This document shows, piece by piece, positions 15,185-22,924 of a stretch of 26,424 nt of DNA. Source of the stretch: DATBFX01 sp036558305 (lineage in GTDB: Bacteria; Chloroflexota; Chloroflexia; Thermomicrobiales; UBA6265); the NCBI GenBank assembly GCA_036558305.1, contig DATBFX010000454.1, forward strand, positions 1-26,424, read 5' to 3'. Positions within the stretch are counted from its first letter, which is position 1. The number at the start of each line of letters is the position of its first letter. A model generated the notes under the pieces. The model had not been told where the DNA came from and ran no database searches. It saw only the letters and a list, made by a program, of their open reading frames with translations. Position numbers and translations under genes: made by a program.

Positions 15185-16024
15185 CTACGACGTTGGCTCC
15201 TGGCCGTCCACGGCCGTCAACGTGCTCGAGTCCCTTTTCGGTGGAACTCGCCGCACGGCCAGCACCAGCGACGTGTCGTCGTCGGTACGGTCGCGGACCC
15301 GATCCGACGAGAGGAACGCCGTCAAGCGCCGTGCCGCGGCATCGGCGTCGTCCGCGCTCGCCGCGAAACCGAGGAGCGGGCGCAAGAATCCGGGGAAGGG
15401 CCGGTAGGCCGGAAGTTCCATCGCGAGTCGGACGAGTCCGTCGGTACTCACGACCACCGCGCGGGCATCGCCGGCGTGCTCGGCAAGAATGATGTTGTCC
15501 AGACCGTTCCGCCCGGTCAGGAACACCGTCTCATTGACGTATTCCCCGCGTATCGGGCGGTCGGCCGGAACCGAAGCGAACTGGCCGGATTCGTCTTCGA
15601 CCACGACCAGACCGTCGCCGATTTGCGCGACTGCGACCCGATCGCCGACCGCAAGCGCGCACGTGAGCGTCGTCGCGAACGCGCGAAGCGGATCGTCTCC
15701 ACTCGCCGCAAGGCGCTCGACGGCAGCGCGTGCCGCGCCGAAGGCGCCGTGAAACGTAGACTCCCAATCGGCGTCGAGCGAGGCCGTGCCGTCCATCGCG
15801 CTTTCCATGGCGTCCAGGAGCGCATGAACGGCGCAGTCGGCACCCTCTGCCGAGCGAGCGGCCGACCCCGCGCCATCGGCCGAGGCGATGATCAGTCCGC
15901 CACCTCGCAGCGACCGCACGCCGAACGCGTCTTGGCATGGGGTGTCAGAACGCAGGTGCCCGGCCCCGACGGCAGAGGCGCCGACGGCCCACCAGACCGG
16001 TTCCTGTGCGACGGGGTCGTCCAT
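15185..16024 (-). CDS. PP2C-family Ser/Thr protein phosphatase
   Basis: This 279-aa protein keeps the metal-binding Asp residues of PP2C (PPM) phosphatases in order: 'QDAF' (D32), 'SADGAGS' (D50, G51), 'QIGDG' (D137), 'STDGL' (D195, G196) and 'DDDTSLVLAV' (D249/D250). The 'HLRSDTPCQDAF' opening and 'SADGAGSAARSAEGA' are typical of the PP2C_2 group encoded with vWA proteins and kinases. There is no membrane segment, so it should act in the cytoplasm on phospho-Ser/Thr, most likely on targets of the adjacent kinase. It lies 21 nt after the vWA gene and 28 nt before the kinase gene. The ribosome site is weak (GAGATG), so translation may depend on the upstream gene. Confidence 0.88.
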   Translation of the reverse strand: MDDPVAQEPVWWAVGASAVGAGHLRSDTPCQDAFGVRSLRGGGLIIASADGAGSAARSAEGADCAVHALLDAMESAMDGTASLDADWESTFHGAFGAARAAVERLAASGDDPLRAFATTLTCALAVGDRVAVAQIGDGLVVVEDESGQFASVPADRPIRGEYVNETVFLTGRNGLDNIILAEHAGDARAVVVSTDGLVRLAMELPAYRPFPGFLRPLLGFAASADDADAAARRLTAFLSSDRVRDRTDDDTSLVLAVRRVPPKRDSSTLTAVDGQEPTS

Positions 16025-16045
16025 GCAGCATCTCGACCGACGGGC

Positions 16046-16810
16046 TCAAAGTTCGATGACGTCCCAACCCGTCGCGAGTCCCGGTGCGGCGACCTGGTTC
16101 GCGCCCTCGCCCGAGTTTGCGACGGCCGCGACGCTCTTCGACAGCCATTCGAAAAACTCTTGGAACTGCCCGACGTTGTTGGGTATCCGCACCGGCCGTC
16201 GCCGCGCGAAGCGCGAAAGCTTGGCGAAGTCGGCGCCCTCGACGCCGAACGGCCAAACGGAGACCCCCCGGCGCTCCTCCTCCTGGCGCAGCGCCTGAGC
16301 GCCGGACTCCCAGTCGGGGTCGGTGGGGTGCCCGTCCGTGAACAGGTACAACTGCGGGCGGTTGTAGTCGGCTCCGGCCTGCTTGTAGATCTCCTTCCGC
16401 CCCGTGAGGAGTTGGACGGCGATGCGGACCGCGTTGCCCATCGGGGTGTCGCCGCCGGCCGTCAGCATCGGAACCCGCATGTAGTCGGGGGTCACGAACG
16501 CCTGGTAGGGATCGGGATCGATCGGCTCGCCCGATCCGGTGCGGAGGTCCAGCACGCTCACGCCGCCTCCGAACGTCACGAGGGCGACCTCGACGCGTTT
16601 GGACGCGAGCTTGTCCTTCCGCCACGCCTCGCCCAGCATCTGGAGTCCCTGGTTGACCTCGTCGATGGCCGGGCCGTTCATCGAGCCCGAGATGTCGAGG
16701 CAGAGCACCACGGGACAGCGCGTTTCGGTGTTGTCGGGGAACTCGGCCTGTTCGAGCAGGTCGTCTCCGCGGGAGTCGTCATACGGGTTGACGTAGTCGT
16801 TGTCGGCCAC
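16046..16810 (-). CDS. TerY-like von Willebrand factor A domain protein
   Basis: The 254-aa product is a single vWA domain with an intact MIDAS metal site: 'DISGSM' (D39, S41, S43), T122 in 'GGDTPMG' and D159 in 'LFTDGHP'. The spacing and motifs match the TerY-type vWA proteins encoded with PP2C and kinase genes. MIDAS domains bind a divalent metal and partner proteins, so it may act as a metal-dependent adaptor or sensor for the phosphatase and kinase. It is the first gene of the operon. GTG 16810 has GGGAGGA six bases upstream, and the promoter at 16962-16990 gives a leader of about 145 nt. There is no signal peptide or membrane segment. The short C-terminal tail after about residue 225 is not recognised. 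Confidence 0.88.
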   Translation of the reverse strand: MADNDYVNPYDDSRGDDLLEQAEFPDNTETRCPVVLCLDISGSMNGPAIDEVNQGLQMLGEAWRKDKLASKRVEVALVTFGGGVSVLDLRTGSGEPIDPDPYQAFVTPDYMRVPMLTAGGDTPMGNAVRIAVQLLTGRKEIYKQAGADYNRPQLYLFTDGHPTDPDWESGAQALRQEEERRGVSVWPFGVEGADFAKLSRFARRRPVRIPNNVGQFQEFFEWLSKSVAAVANSGEGANQVAAPGLATGWDVIEL

Positions 16811-16961
16811 GGAAGTCCTCCCGGCGGCCCCCGACCCGTTCGACGGGCAGACGACACCGCCACAGTAGACATTGCACGACGTCTGAATGGTCGGCCCGCT
16901 CGCCCAGACGCAAGCGCCCGTGACGAGCCAGACAAGGTTTCTCCGATGAGTTAGGTAGTCG

Positions 16962-16990
16962 ATCTTACAGGCGAGTCATCACGAGGTCAA
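16962..16990 (-). promoter_or_regulatory. Sigma-70-type promoter of the six-gene island operon
   Basis: On the minus strand, TTGACC (16985-16990) and TAAGAT (16962-16967) are separated by exactly 17 nt. The predicted start is near 16955. No other promoter of this quality was seen within the operon, where gaps are at most 28 nt and two junctions overlap, so the six genes are probably one transcript. Confidence 0.65.
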
Positions 16991-17012
16991 GCAACCATTT
17001 GTCGTTGGTTCG

Positions 17013-18137
17013 ATGTACAGGCTTCGGCGGACGCGCCGCGCCGACCCATGTCGCCTCTCCCTGCCTACCCTCTCGCCGTCCCGGTGGGAACGAGCACGGA
17101 ACTCCGTCGCAATCGGGGTCCGGCACGCGAACGTGCAGCGACGCGGTGCCTATCCCGTCTTCGGCCGAGCCAGCGCGGTGCCAAGAGCATTCGCATCACC
17201 GTCGCTTGCCCCGTGCCTCGTCGAGTTCTTGGAGTTGGAGCCCGGTCATCTGGTCCGGATCGAGAGATCTGCCATGCGGTGGGGCCCGCTTGGCTTTTGC
17301 CAGCAGGTGAAACCATTGGGCTGTCACCCGGAATGCGGCCCGATGGGGAAGTCAGAAAGGACCTGGGAGTCTCCCGAGGAGCAAACGCTTCGGGCCGGAT
17401 GGCGCGGCGATGCCGGCACGATCACTCCAAGAGACTACACCGCGTGGGCTGACAATGCTGGCATCCCAGAGGAGCGGATACGCAAGTTCCATTCGAACAC
17501 GACGAACCTGCTCGACCGAAAGTGTTCGATTCGTCGTCTACGCCACATCGAGCGTGGGCACCGCGGCGATGGGAACCGGTCGGTCCGTGGCCCTTCTACG
17601 CGCGGCAGGTCGGCGCGGTGGTACGCCTACCACGTGATCTGCAGGCGGGCAAGTCGGGAGCGATGTGGGACTGGTCCGCGATCCTTGCTGATGCCGACCC
17701 ATCGTTGCTGTCGGCCGAAGCAGAACTGCATCGACCCACTTTCGACAGCGGGCGCGCTTACCGGGTCGTAGTGTCCGATCGCGACGGGCGGCGACAGGCG
17801 TACTCCGAACGGCTTACCCATCTCGTGAGAGAAGCCGGTATCCTCCCCGTGATCTCATGGGAGGGCAACACGCTGGCACGAAGGATCGCACTTGGGTCCT
17901 GGCGGGACTCCGACCGATGGCCTGCCAGTCGCGACCTGATCGAGCAGAAGAATACCTACCCGTGGGCCACCATCACGATGCGGGCCCTTGCCAGAATCAC
18001 CGGGGGACTCACGTCACGTTTGTCGCGAGTGCGGCGATGCCATTCCCGAACACAGAGGCCAACGACGGAGACCCAAAAGGCAGTATTGCGACAGGTGCAA
18101 ATACCGCAGGCGCTGTAGTAGCAAACGGGCCTCGTGA
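17013..18137 (+). pseudogene. Frameshifted gene of a zinc-ribbon-ended protein family
   Basis: No single frame is intact, but three pieces read as one protein. Frame 3 gives 'LELEPGHLVRIERSAMRWGPLGFCQQ' and on to about 17540. Frame 2 then gives 'RWEPVGPWPFYARQVGAVVRLPRDL...MWDWSAILADADPS' to about 18002. Frame 3 resumes with 'HVCRECGDAIPEH...YCDRCKYRRRC' and stops at 18135-18137. 'FGPLGxC', 'WEPVxxWxxYARQ' and a C-terminal CxxCG...CxxC ribbon are the hallmarks, as I remember them, of an uncharacterised family common in Chloroflexota and Actinomycetota. The second frameshift falls on a run of five G (18002-18006), and removing one G restores the frame. Decay, sequencing error or slippage are all possible. 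The start is not certain. Confidence 0.55.
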
Positions 18138-18303
18138 CACGCAAACGAGGGGCGGAACGGGGAGAAACCTCGACGACAGGATACCCCAATCTTTCCCCCA
18201 AGTAGCGGAGGGGTTCTGAGAAAGACGGAGACAAGCGACGGTGAACAAGATTGAAATATGCCCAAATGAGACGATCTGAGACGACCGGAGACCGCCCAAT
18301 TCC

Positions 18304-18350
18304 AGACTCTTAGTCAGCTGGTTGTAGGATCGAGTCCTACGCGGCTCACC
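18304..18350 (+). repeat. Right att-like repeat: 3' part of a tRNA-Lys gene
   Basis: This is the second copy of the tRNA-derived segment at 6192-6238, in the same orientation and 45/47 identical. The anticodon loop reads CTCTTAG instead of CTCTTAA, and one T-loop base differs (GATCGAG for GTTCGAG), so it could not be part of a normal tRNA-Lys. Again no 5' tRNA half precedes it. Its context fits the far boundary of the island. Confidence 0.75.
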
Positions 18351-18452
18351 CGAGAAATGGCTTAAGCCCGGATTATTCACGGATGACGGGGGGGCACCGA
18401 TCTGGTACGGGTAAGGGTGCTGAATCCGAGCCCGCATCCGGAGGCGCCCCGC

Positions 18453-19106
18453 ATGGCCGAGTCTGCCACACCACCCGTCCGGTTTGCCGTGCCGCGCGAC
18501 CGCCCGCGGGGTGACCTCCGACGGCGGGTTGGCCTGGTTGAGCGAGGCCGAGGCCGGGACCGGCGTCTGCGCCGCCCTCGCCGCGCAGGTGCCGGAGCGG
18601 CGCCGCGACAAACCGCGCCATGCGCTGCGCACGCTGGTGACCCCGCGCGTGTTCCAGATCGCCCGCGGCGACGAGGACCGGGACGGCGCCGATACCCCGC
18701 GCCGCGACCCCTTGCTCAAGGCGGTCTGCGGCCGCCTGCCGGCCAGCGACCCGGACCTGGCCAGCCAGCCGACGCTGTCGCGCCTGGAGCACGCGGTCGA
18801 CCGCGGCGCCTGCTCCCGCTTGGCGGCGGCGCTGGGGAGGTCTGCCGGCACGAACGCGAACGCGCCGGCGTCCCGGCGCGGATCGTCCTCGACCTCGACC
18901 GCACCGACGACCCGACGCACGGCCACCAGGGGGGGACGGCGTACCACGGCTACGACGACCAGCACCGGTACCTGCCGCTGCCCGTCTTCGACGGCGACAC
19001 CGACCAACCGGTCGCCGCCGTCTTGCGCCCGGGCGACGTCCACGCCAGCCGCGGCGTGGTGCCGGTCCTCAAACGGATCGCGCGGGCGGTGCGGGACGAT
19101 GCTAGC
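18453..19106 (+). mobile_element. Truncated, frameshifted IS1380-family transposase remnant
   Basis: The N-terminal part reads in frame 3 from ATG 18453 ('MAESATPPVRFAVPRDRP'). It switches to frame 1 ('VTSDGGLAWLSEAEAG' ... 'PTLSRLEHAVDRGACSRLAAAL') and returns to frame 3 near 18850 ('RIVLDLDRTDDPTHGHQGG' ... 'YLPLPVFDGD' ... 'AVLRPGDVHASRG'). These are IS1380-type transposase motifs, including the first catalytic Asp in 'LDLDRTDDPTHG'. The rest of the catalytic domain (second Asp, Glu) is missing: similarity ends near 19106, 63 nt before the end of the permease gene. I found no terminal inverted repeats. It is a dead copy lying between the right att repeat and the chromosomal transporter operon. 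Confidence 0.75.
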
Positions 19107-19168
19107 AGCGGCCGCCCAAAGGTCAATGCACGGGCGCACATGCCGGGGTGGACAAAGAGGTCACCGCC

Positions 19169-20155
19169 CTATTCACGGACCTTGCCTTCGCGTCCATAGA
19201 GGAAAAGCATGATGAGGACGACCAGACCGAAGAGGATTTGCTGGTCGGCCTGGCTGCGGTTTTCGATCGAGAGGATGTCTTGCAGGAGCGTGATGATGAT
19301 CGCGCCGGCGATCGTGCCGACGTAGCCGCCGGAACCGCCGAGGATCGAGGTGCCGCCGACGACGACGGCGGCGATCGACGGCAGGACGTAGGGGTCGCCC
19401 ATCCGCAGGAAACTCTGGTTGGAGTAGCCGGTCAGGAGCAGACCGGTGAGACCCGCGAAGAAGCCGGCGGCGGTGTAGGACGCCACGAGCACGGCGCGGA
19501 CCGGCACACCCGACAGGTAGGAGGCCTGACGGTTGTTGCCGATGGCGTAGAGGCGCCGGCCGAAGGTCGTGCGTCGCAGAACGAAGATGAGGATGGCGCT
19601 GACCACCGCCCAGAGGATGACAGCCCACGGGATGCCGGCGATGCGTCCGGTCGCGAGCTGGATGATCACGTTCGGCGCGGTCCCCTGTGGCGTGCCTTTG
19701 GTGTAGTAGAGGGTCAGACCGAGCAGGACCGCGTTCATGCCGAGCGTCATCACCAGGGACGGGATGCGGAGGAACGCGACTCCCAGGCCGTTGATGAAAC
19801 CGACGATACACGAACTGAGCAGTGCCGCCCCGATCGCCAGGGTGACGTGCCCGGCACTGATGTCGTTCTTGGTCAGTTGGGTCATCAGGATGGCGGAGAA
19901 GTTGAGATTCCACGCGAGCGAGAGGTCGATGCCGCCGGTCAAGATGAGCAGCGTCTGGCCCGCGGCGGCGATCCCGAGGAAGGAAGAGAGCACCAACTGG
20001 TTGCGCAGGTTGCCGAAGCTCAGGAATCCGCCGTGCCGGACACCGCCGCCGATCAGGATGACCACGATCAACCCGTAGGCGATGACCAGGGCCCGATTCT
20101 GCTCGGTGATAGCGGCACGCTGCCGCAACGGCGAGGCAAGGGCACGGGCGCTCAC
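19169..20155 (-). CDS. Ribose-type sugar ABC transporter permease (second permease)
   Basis: The 328-aa product is a hydrophobic BPD_transp_2-family permease with eight or more membrane segments. It carries the 'ILTGGIDLS' motif (71-79) and the 'GGTSILGGSGGYVGTIAGA' motif (267-285) conserved in RbsC/XylH/YjfF-type subunits. GTG 20155 overlaps the stop of the upstream permease by 4 nt (GTGA), so translation is coupled. It would form the membrane channel as a heterodimer with the neighbouring permease, powered by the ATPase encoded upstream. The order binding protein, ATPase, permease, permease resembles ytfQ-ytfR-ytfT-yjfF (galactofuranose uptake in E. coli), but the substrate cannot be read from the sequence. 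Confidence 0.88.
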   Translation of the reverse strand: MSARALASPLRQRAAITEQNRALVIAYGLIVVILIGGGVRHGGFLSFGNLRNQLVLSSFLGIAAAGQTLLILTGGIDLSLAWNLNFSAILMTQLTKNDISAGHVTLAIGAALLSSCIVGFINGLGVAFLRIPSLVMTLGMNAVLLGLTLYYTKGTPQGTAPNVIIQLATGRIAGIPWAVILWAVVSAILIFVLRRTTFGRRLYAIGNNRQASYLSGVPVRAVLVASYTAAGFFAGLTGLLLTGYSNQSFLRMGDPYVLPSIAAVVVGGTSILGGSGGYVGTIAGAIIITLLQDILSIENRSQADQQILFGLVVLIMLFLYGREGKVRE

Positions 20156-21168
20156 AGTCGCTCCAACCGGTTGCGGGTGCGAAGGATGCCGACCGCGCCG
20201 ATCGAAACCGCGGCGAGGAGGATGAGTCCCTTGTAGAGGTCTTGCGAGAGCGGGCGTTGCCGGTAGAAGTCGAAGAAGTAGAGGACGCTGGGGATGATGG
20301 CGAGGACGTAGGCACCCGCCACCGTGCCGACGTACGAACCGACACCCCCGGCGAGGCTGGCGCCGCCGAGGACGACCGCCGCCACCGAATTGAGCGTGAA
20401 GACGGTGCCGGCATTCGCGTCGCCGGAGGCGGTCTGCGCGGTCAGGAAGAGCCCGGCCACGGCGCTGGCGATACCGGCGATCGTGTACGCCCAGATCTTC
20501 GTCCGCACGACGTCGATGCCCGCCATGTACGCCGCCCCCTGGGCACTGCCGATGGCGAGGATGCGCGTCCCCAATCGCGTGCGCCGAAACAGGAGCCAGA
20601 CGATGACCAGCCCCCCGAGCAGGAAGAGCGACGTCGGGATCTTGCCCCAGGTCAGTCCGGTGACCTGATCGGCCCGGTTGAAGGGGACGTAGCCGCCGGG
20701 ACGCGGTTGGATCCGCAGGGCGATCCCACCGTAGATGTACCCGGTCGCAAGGGTGACGATGATCGGTTGCAGCCGGCCGTAGGCGACGATCAGCCCGTTG
20801 ATGAGACCGCCCGCCGCCCCGGCCAGCAGGGCGACGACGATGCCGAGCGCCAACCGCTGGTCCGGATGCTCCTTGCGACCCATCGTCGCGACGATGCTGT
20901 TCGACAGACTCACGATCGGGCCGACCGAGAGGTCCACGCCGCCGGTGAGGATGACGACGGTTTGGCCGAAGCTGGCGGTCGCTAACGTCATCCCCTGGTT
21001 GGCCAGCGACTGCCACTGGCGCTCGGTGAACTTCGGCGACTTCTGCTGGTAGACCAGGAGCAACACGGCAAGGATGCCGTAGGCGAGGAGGATGCGACCG
21101 CTGCGAACGACGAAGGGTCGCCGTCTCGCCCCATGCTGGATGGGTAGAGAGAGTTCGCTAACGGCCAC
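20152..21168 (-). CDS. Ribose-type sugar ABC transporter permease (first permease)
   Basis: The 338-aa permease of the BPD_transp_2 family has the conserved 'ILTGGVDLSVG' (73-83) and 'GGASLAGGVGSYVGTVAGA' (268-286) motifs. The N-terminus is cytoplasmic and Arg-rich ('HGARRRPFVVRSGR'), and membrane helices begin at about residue 26. I chose GTG 21168 because GGAGGTGA stands just before it. The frame stays open 33 codons further upstream (to 21267), but that stretch includes the hairpin repeat at 21209-21283 and is unlikely to be coding. It ends in a 4-nt overlap with the second permease gene. A 204-nt gap holding the hairpin separates it from the ATPase gene, so its expression may differ from the first two genes. 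Confidence 0.88.
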   Translation of the reverse strand: MAVSELSLPIQHGARRRPFVVRSGRILLAYGILAVLLLVYQQKSPKFTERQWQSLANQGMTLATASFGQTVVILTGGVDLSVGPIVSLSNSIVATMGRKEHPDQRLALGIVVALLAGAAGGLINGLIVAYGRLQPIIVTLATGYIYGGIALRIQPRPGGYVPFNRADQVTGLTWGKIPTSLFLLGGLVIVWLLFRRTRLGTRILAIGSAQGAAYMAGIDVVRTKIWAYTIAGIASAVAGLFLTAQTASGDANAGTVFTLNSVAAVVLGGASLAGGVGSYVGTVAGAYVLAIIPSVLYFFDFYRQRPLSQDLYKGLILLAAVSIGAVGILRTRNRLERL

Positions 21169-21208
21169 GCTCACCTCCGGGCCGCCCAAGGTTATGGCGA
21201 GTTGCATC

Positions 21209-21283
21209 GTAGGGGCGGACCGCCGTGTCCGCCCTCCTCGATTGCTTATGCGCAGGAGGGCGGACACGGCGGTCCACCCCTAC
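21209..21283. repeat. Long hairpin repeat (30-bp stem, 15-nt loop) inside the transporter operon
   Basis: Arms at 21209-21238 and 21254-21283 are complementary at 29 of 30 positions, the remaining pair being a possible G-U in RNA. The arm contains GGGGCGGACCGCCGTGTCC. I recall this sequence family as a dispersed intergenic repeat in several Chloroflexota genomes, but cannot check copy number here. It lies 41 nt upstream of the first permease start. Confidence 0.9.
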
Positions 21284-21372
21284 ACGGTTAGGAGAATAGG
21301 CAGAGAGCGATCCCGTGCATCCGAGGCACCCGATCGATCCGGGAAAGCCGCGAGGAATCGCTACGCGGACGA

Positions 21373-22920
21373 TCATGCGACCGACTCCTGGGACGCCGCG
21401 TCCGGTGCCACGGCCGCCTCGGCTTGTAAGCGATCGATGCCCAGTGAGGCGCCGATCAGGTCCTCCTTCGTCAATTCGGCGGCGCCGAGTTCGCGAACCA
21501 CGCTGCCTTCGTACATCACCAAAGCGCGGTCGCAGACACCGATGATCTCGGCGACGTCGGTGGAGAAGAGGAGGATCGCGGCGCCCGCGTCGGCGAGGGA
21601 CCGCATCAACTGGTAGATCTCCTGCTTGGTGGCGACGTCGATCCCCCGGGTCGGGTCGTACATCAGGTAGACGCGTGCCTGGGTGACCAACCATTTGGCG
21701 ATCGCCGTCTTTTGCTGGTTGCCGCCGCTGAGGAAGCGGACCGGTGTCTCAGAACTGGCGGTCTTGATCCCCAGCCGGGTCACCATCGCGGCGGTCTCCC
21801 GGCGTTCACCGGCCCGTCCGACGACACCGAGCCGAGAGAGACGGGGCAGGGTCGGCAGGGTCACGTTCGCGCGGACCGAGAGGGGGAGGACGAGCCCTTG
21901 CGTCTTGCGATCCTCCGGGACCAGTGCAATGCCGGCGCGCATCGCGTGCTCCGGGTCGCCGAGCCGGATCGGTTTGCCGTCGACGCGGACCGAACCGCCG
22001 AGACCGGCGTAGACGCCGAATAGCGCGAACAGGAGATCGCCTTGCCCTTGCCCCTCCAAACCCGCCAGTCCGAGGATCTCGCCGCGGTGGAGATCGAACG
22101 AGATGTCGCGTAGCGCCGTGCCCCAGGTGAGGTGCTCGACGTGCAAGGCCGGCTGCTCAATTTTCGGTCGGGGTGGTCGGTCGGGGAAGACCTCCTCCAA
22201 ATCCCGGCCGATCATCATGCGGACGATCTCGTGCTGACTCGCCCGGTCGACGTCGACGGTGGCGACGTGGCGGCCATCGCGAAAAATCGTGGCGCGGTCG
22301 CAGAGCGTCCGCACCTCTTCCATCCGGTGGGAGATGAAGACGATCGCCTTGCCGCGGTCTCTCAGTTCGCGCAGGACGTGGAAAACGCGTTCGACCTCCT
22401 GGCCGCCGAGGGCCGACGTCGCTTCGTCGAGGATCAGAACGCGCGGGTCGCGACCGATCGCCGTCGCGATCTCGACCAATTGCCGCTCGGCCAGCGGCAG
22501 GTCGCGGACCGTCGCACCCGGATCGATGACCGGGAAACGGAGCGACGTGAGGAGATCCCGCGCCGCGCGGTGCATCGCTCGCCCGTCGACGAATCCGAGC
22601 CGGCGCGGCTCGCGACCCATGAGCAGGTTTTCGGCGACGGTTAGATCGGGGATCAGCGAGAGTTCCTGGAACACCGGGACGATGCCGGCGGCAGCCGCCT
22701 GGGCAGGTCCGCTGAACCGAACGGGAGCGCCCTCGATCGCGACCGTGCCGTCGTCCGGCGGTTGGACACCGCAGAGGATCTTAACGAGCGTGCTCTTGCC
22801 GGCGCCGTTGCCACCGAGCAGCGCGTGGATCTCGCCCGCCTCGCAGGCGAAGTCGGCGGCGTCGAGGGCAACGACGCCGCCGAATCGTTTGCTGATTCCC
22901 TGGGCCGAAAGGAGGGGCAT
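21373..22920 (-). CDS. Ribose-type sugar ABC transporter ATPase (two NBDs)
   Basis: The product is 515 aa with two fused nucleotide-binding domains, as in RbsA/XylG/YtfR. NBD1 has an intact Walker A 'GGNGAGKST' (36-44), Q-loop Gln near 86, signature 'LPLAERQLVE', Walker B 'VLILDEATSAL' (D166, E167) and switch His in 'FISHR'. NBD2 has a degenerate Walker A ('GLEGQGQGDLL'), a good signature 'LSGGNQQK' and an unusual Walker B, 'YLMYDPTRGID', where the usual 'DEPT' reads 'YDPT'. NBD1 pairs with the NBD2 signature, so one canonical ATP site remains; a degenerate second site is common in this family, though loss of its Walker B acids is less so. It starts 4 nt after the binding-protein gene ends. 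Confidence 0.9.
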   Translation of the reverse strand: MPLLSAQGISKRFGGVVALDAADFACEAGEIHALLGGNGAGKSTLVKILCGVQPPDDGTVAIEGAPVRFSGPAQAAAAGIVPVFQELSLIPDLTVAENLLMGREPRRLGFVDGRAMHRAARDLLTSLRFPVIDPGATVRDLPLAERQLVEIATAIGRDPRVLILDEATSALGGQEVERVFHVLRELRDRGKAIVFISHRMEEVRTLCDRATIFRDGRHVATVDVDRASQHEIVRMMIGRDLEEVFPDRPPRPKIEQPALHVEHLTWGTALRDISFDLHRGEILGLAGLEGQGQGDLLFALFGVYAGLGGSVRVDGKPIRLGDPEHAMRAGIALVPEDRKTQGLVLPLSVRANVTLPTLPRLSRLGVVGRAGERRETAAMVTRLGIKTASSETPVRFLSGGNQQKTAIAKWLVTQARVYLMYDPTRGIDVATKQEIYQLMRSLADAGAAILLFSTDVAEIIGVCDRALVMYEGSVVRELGAAELTKEDLIGASLGIDRLQAEAAVAPDAASQESVA

Positions 22921-22924
22921 CCGT

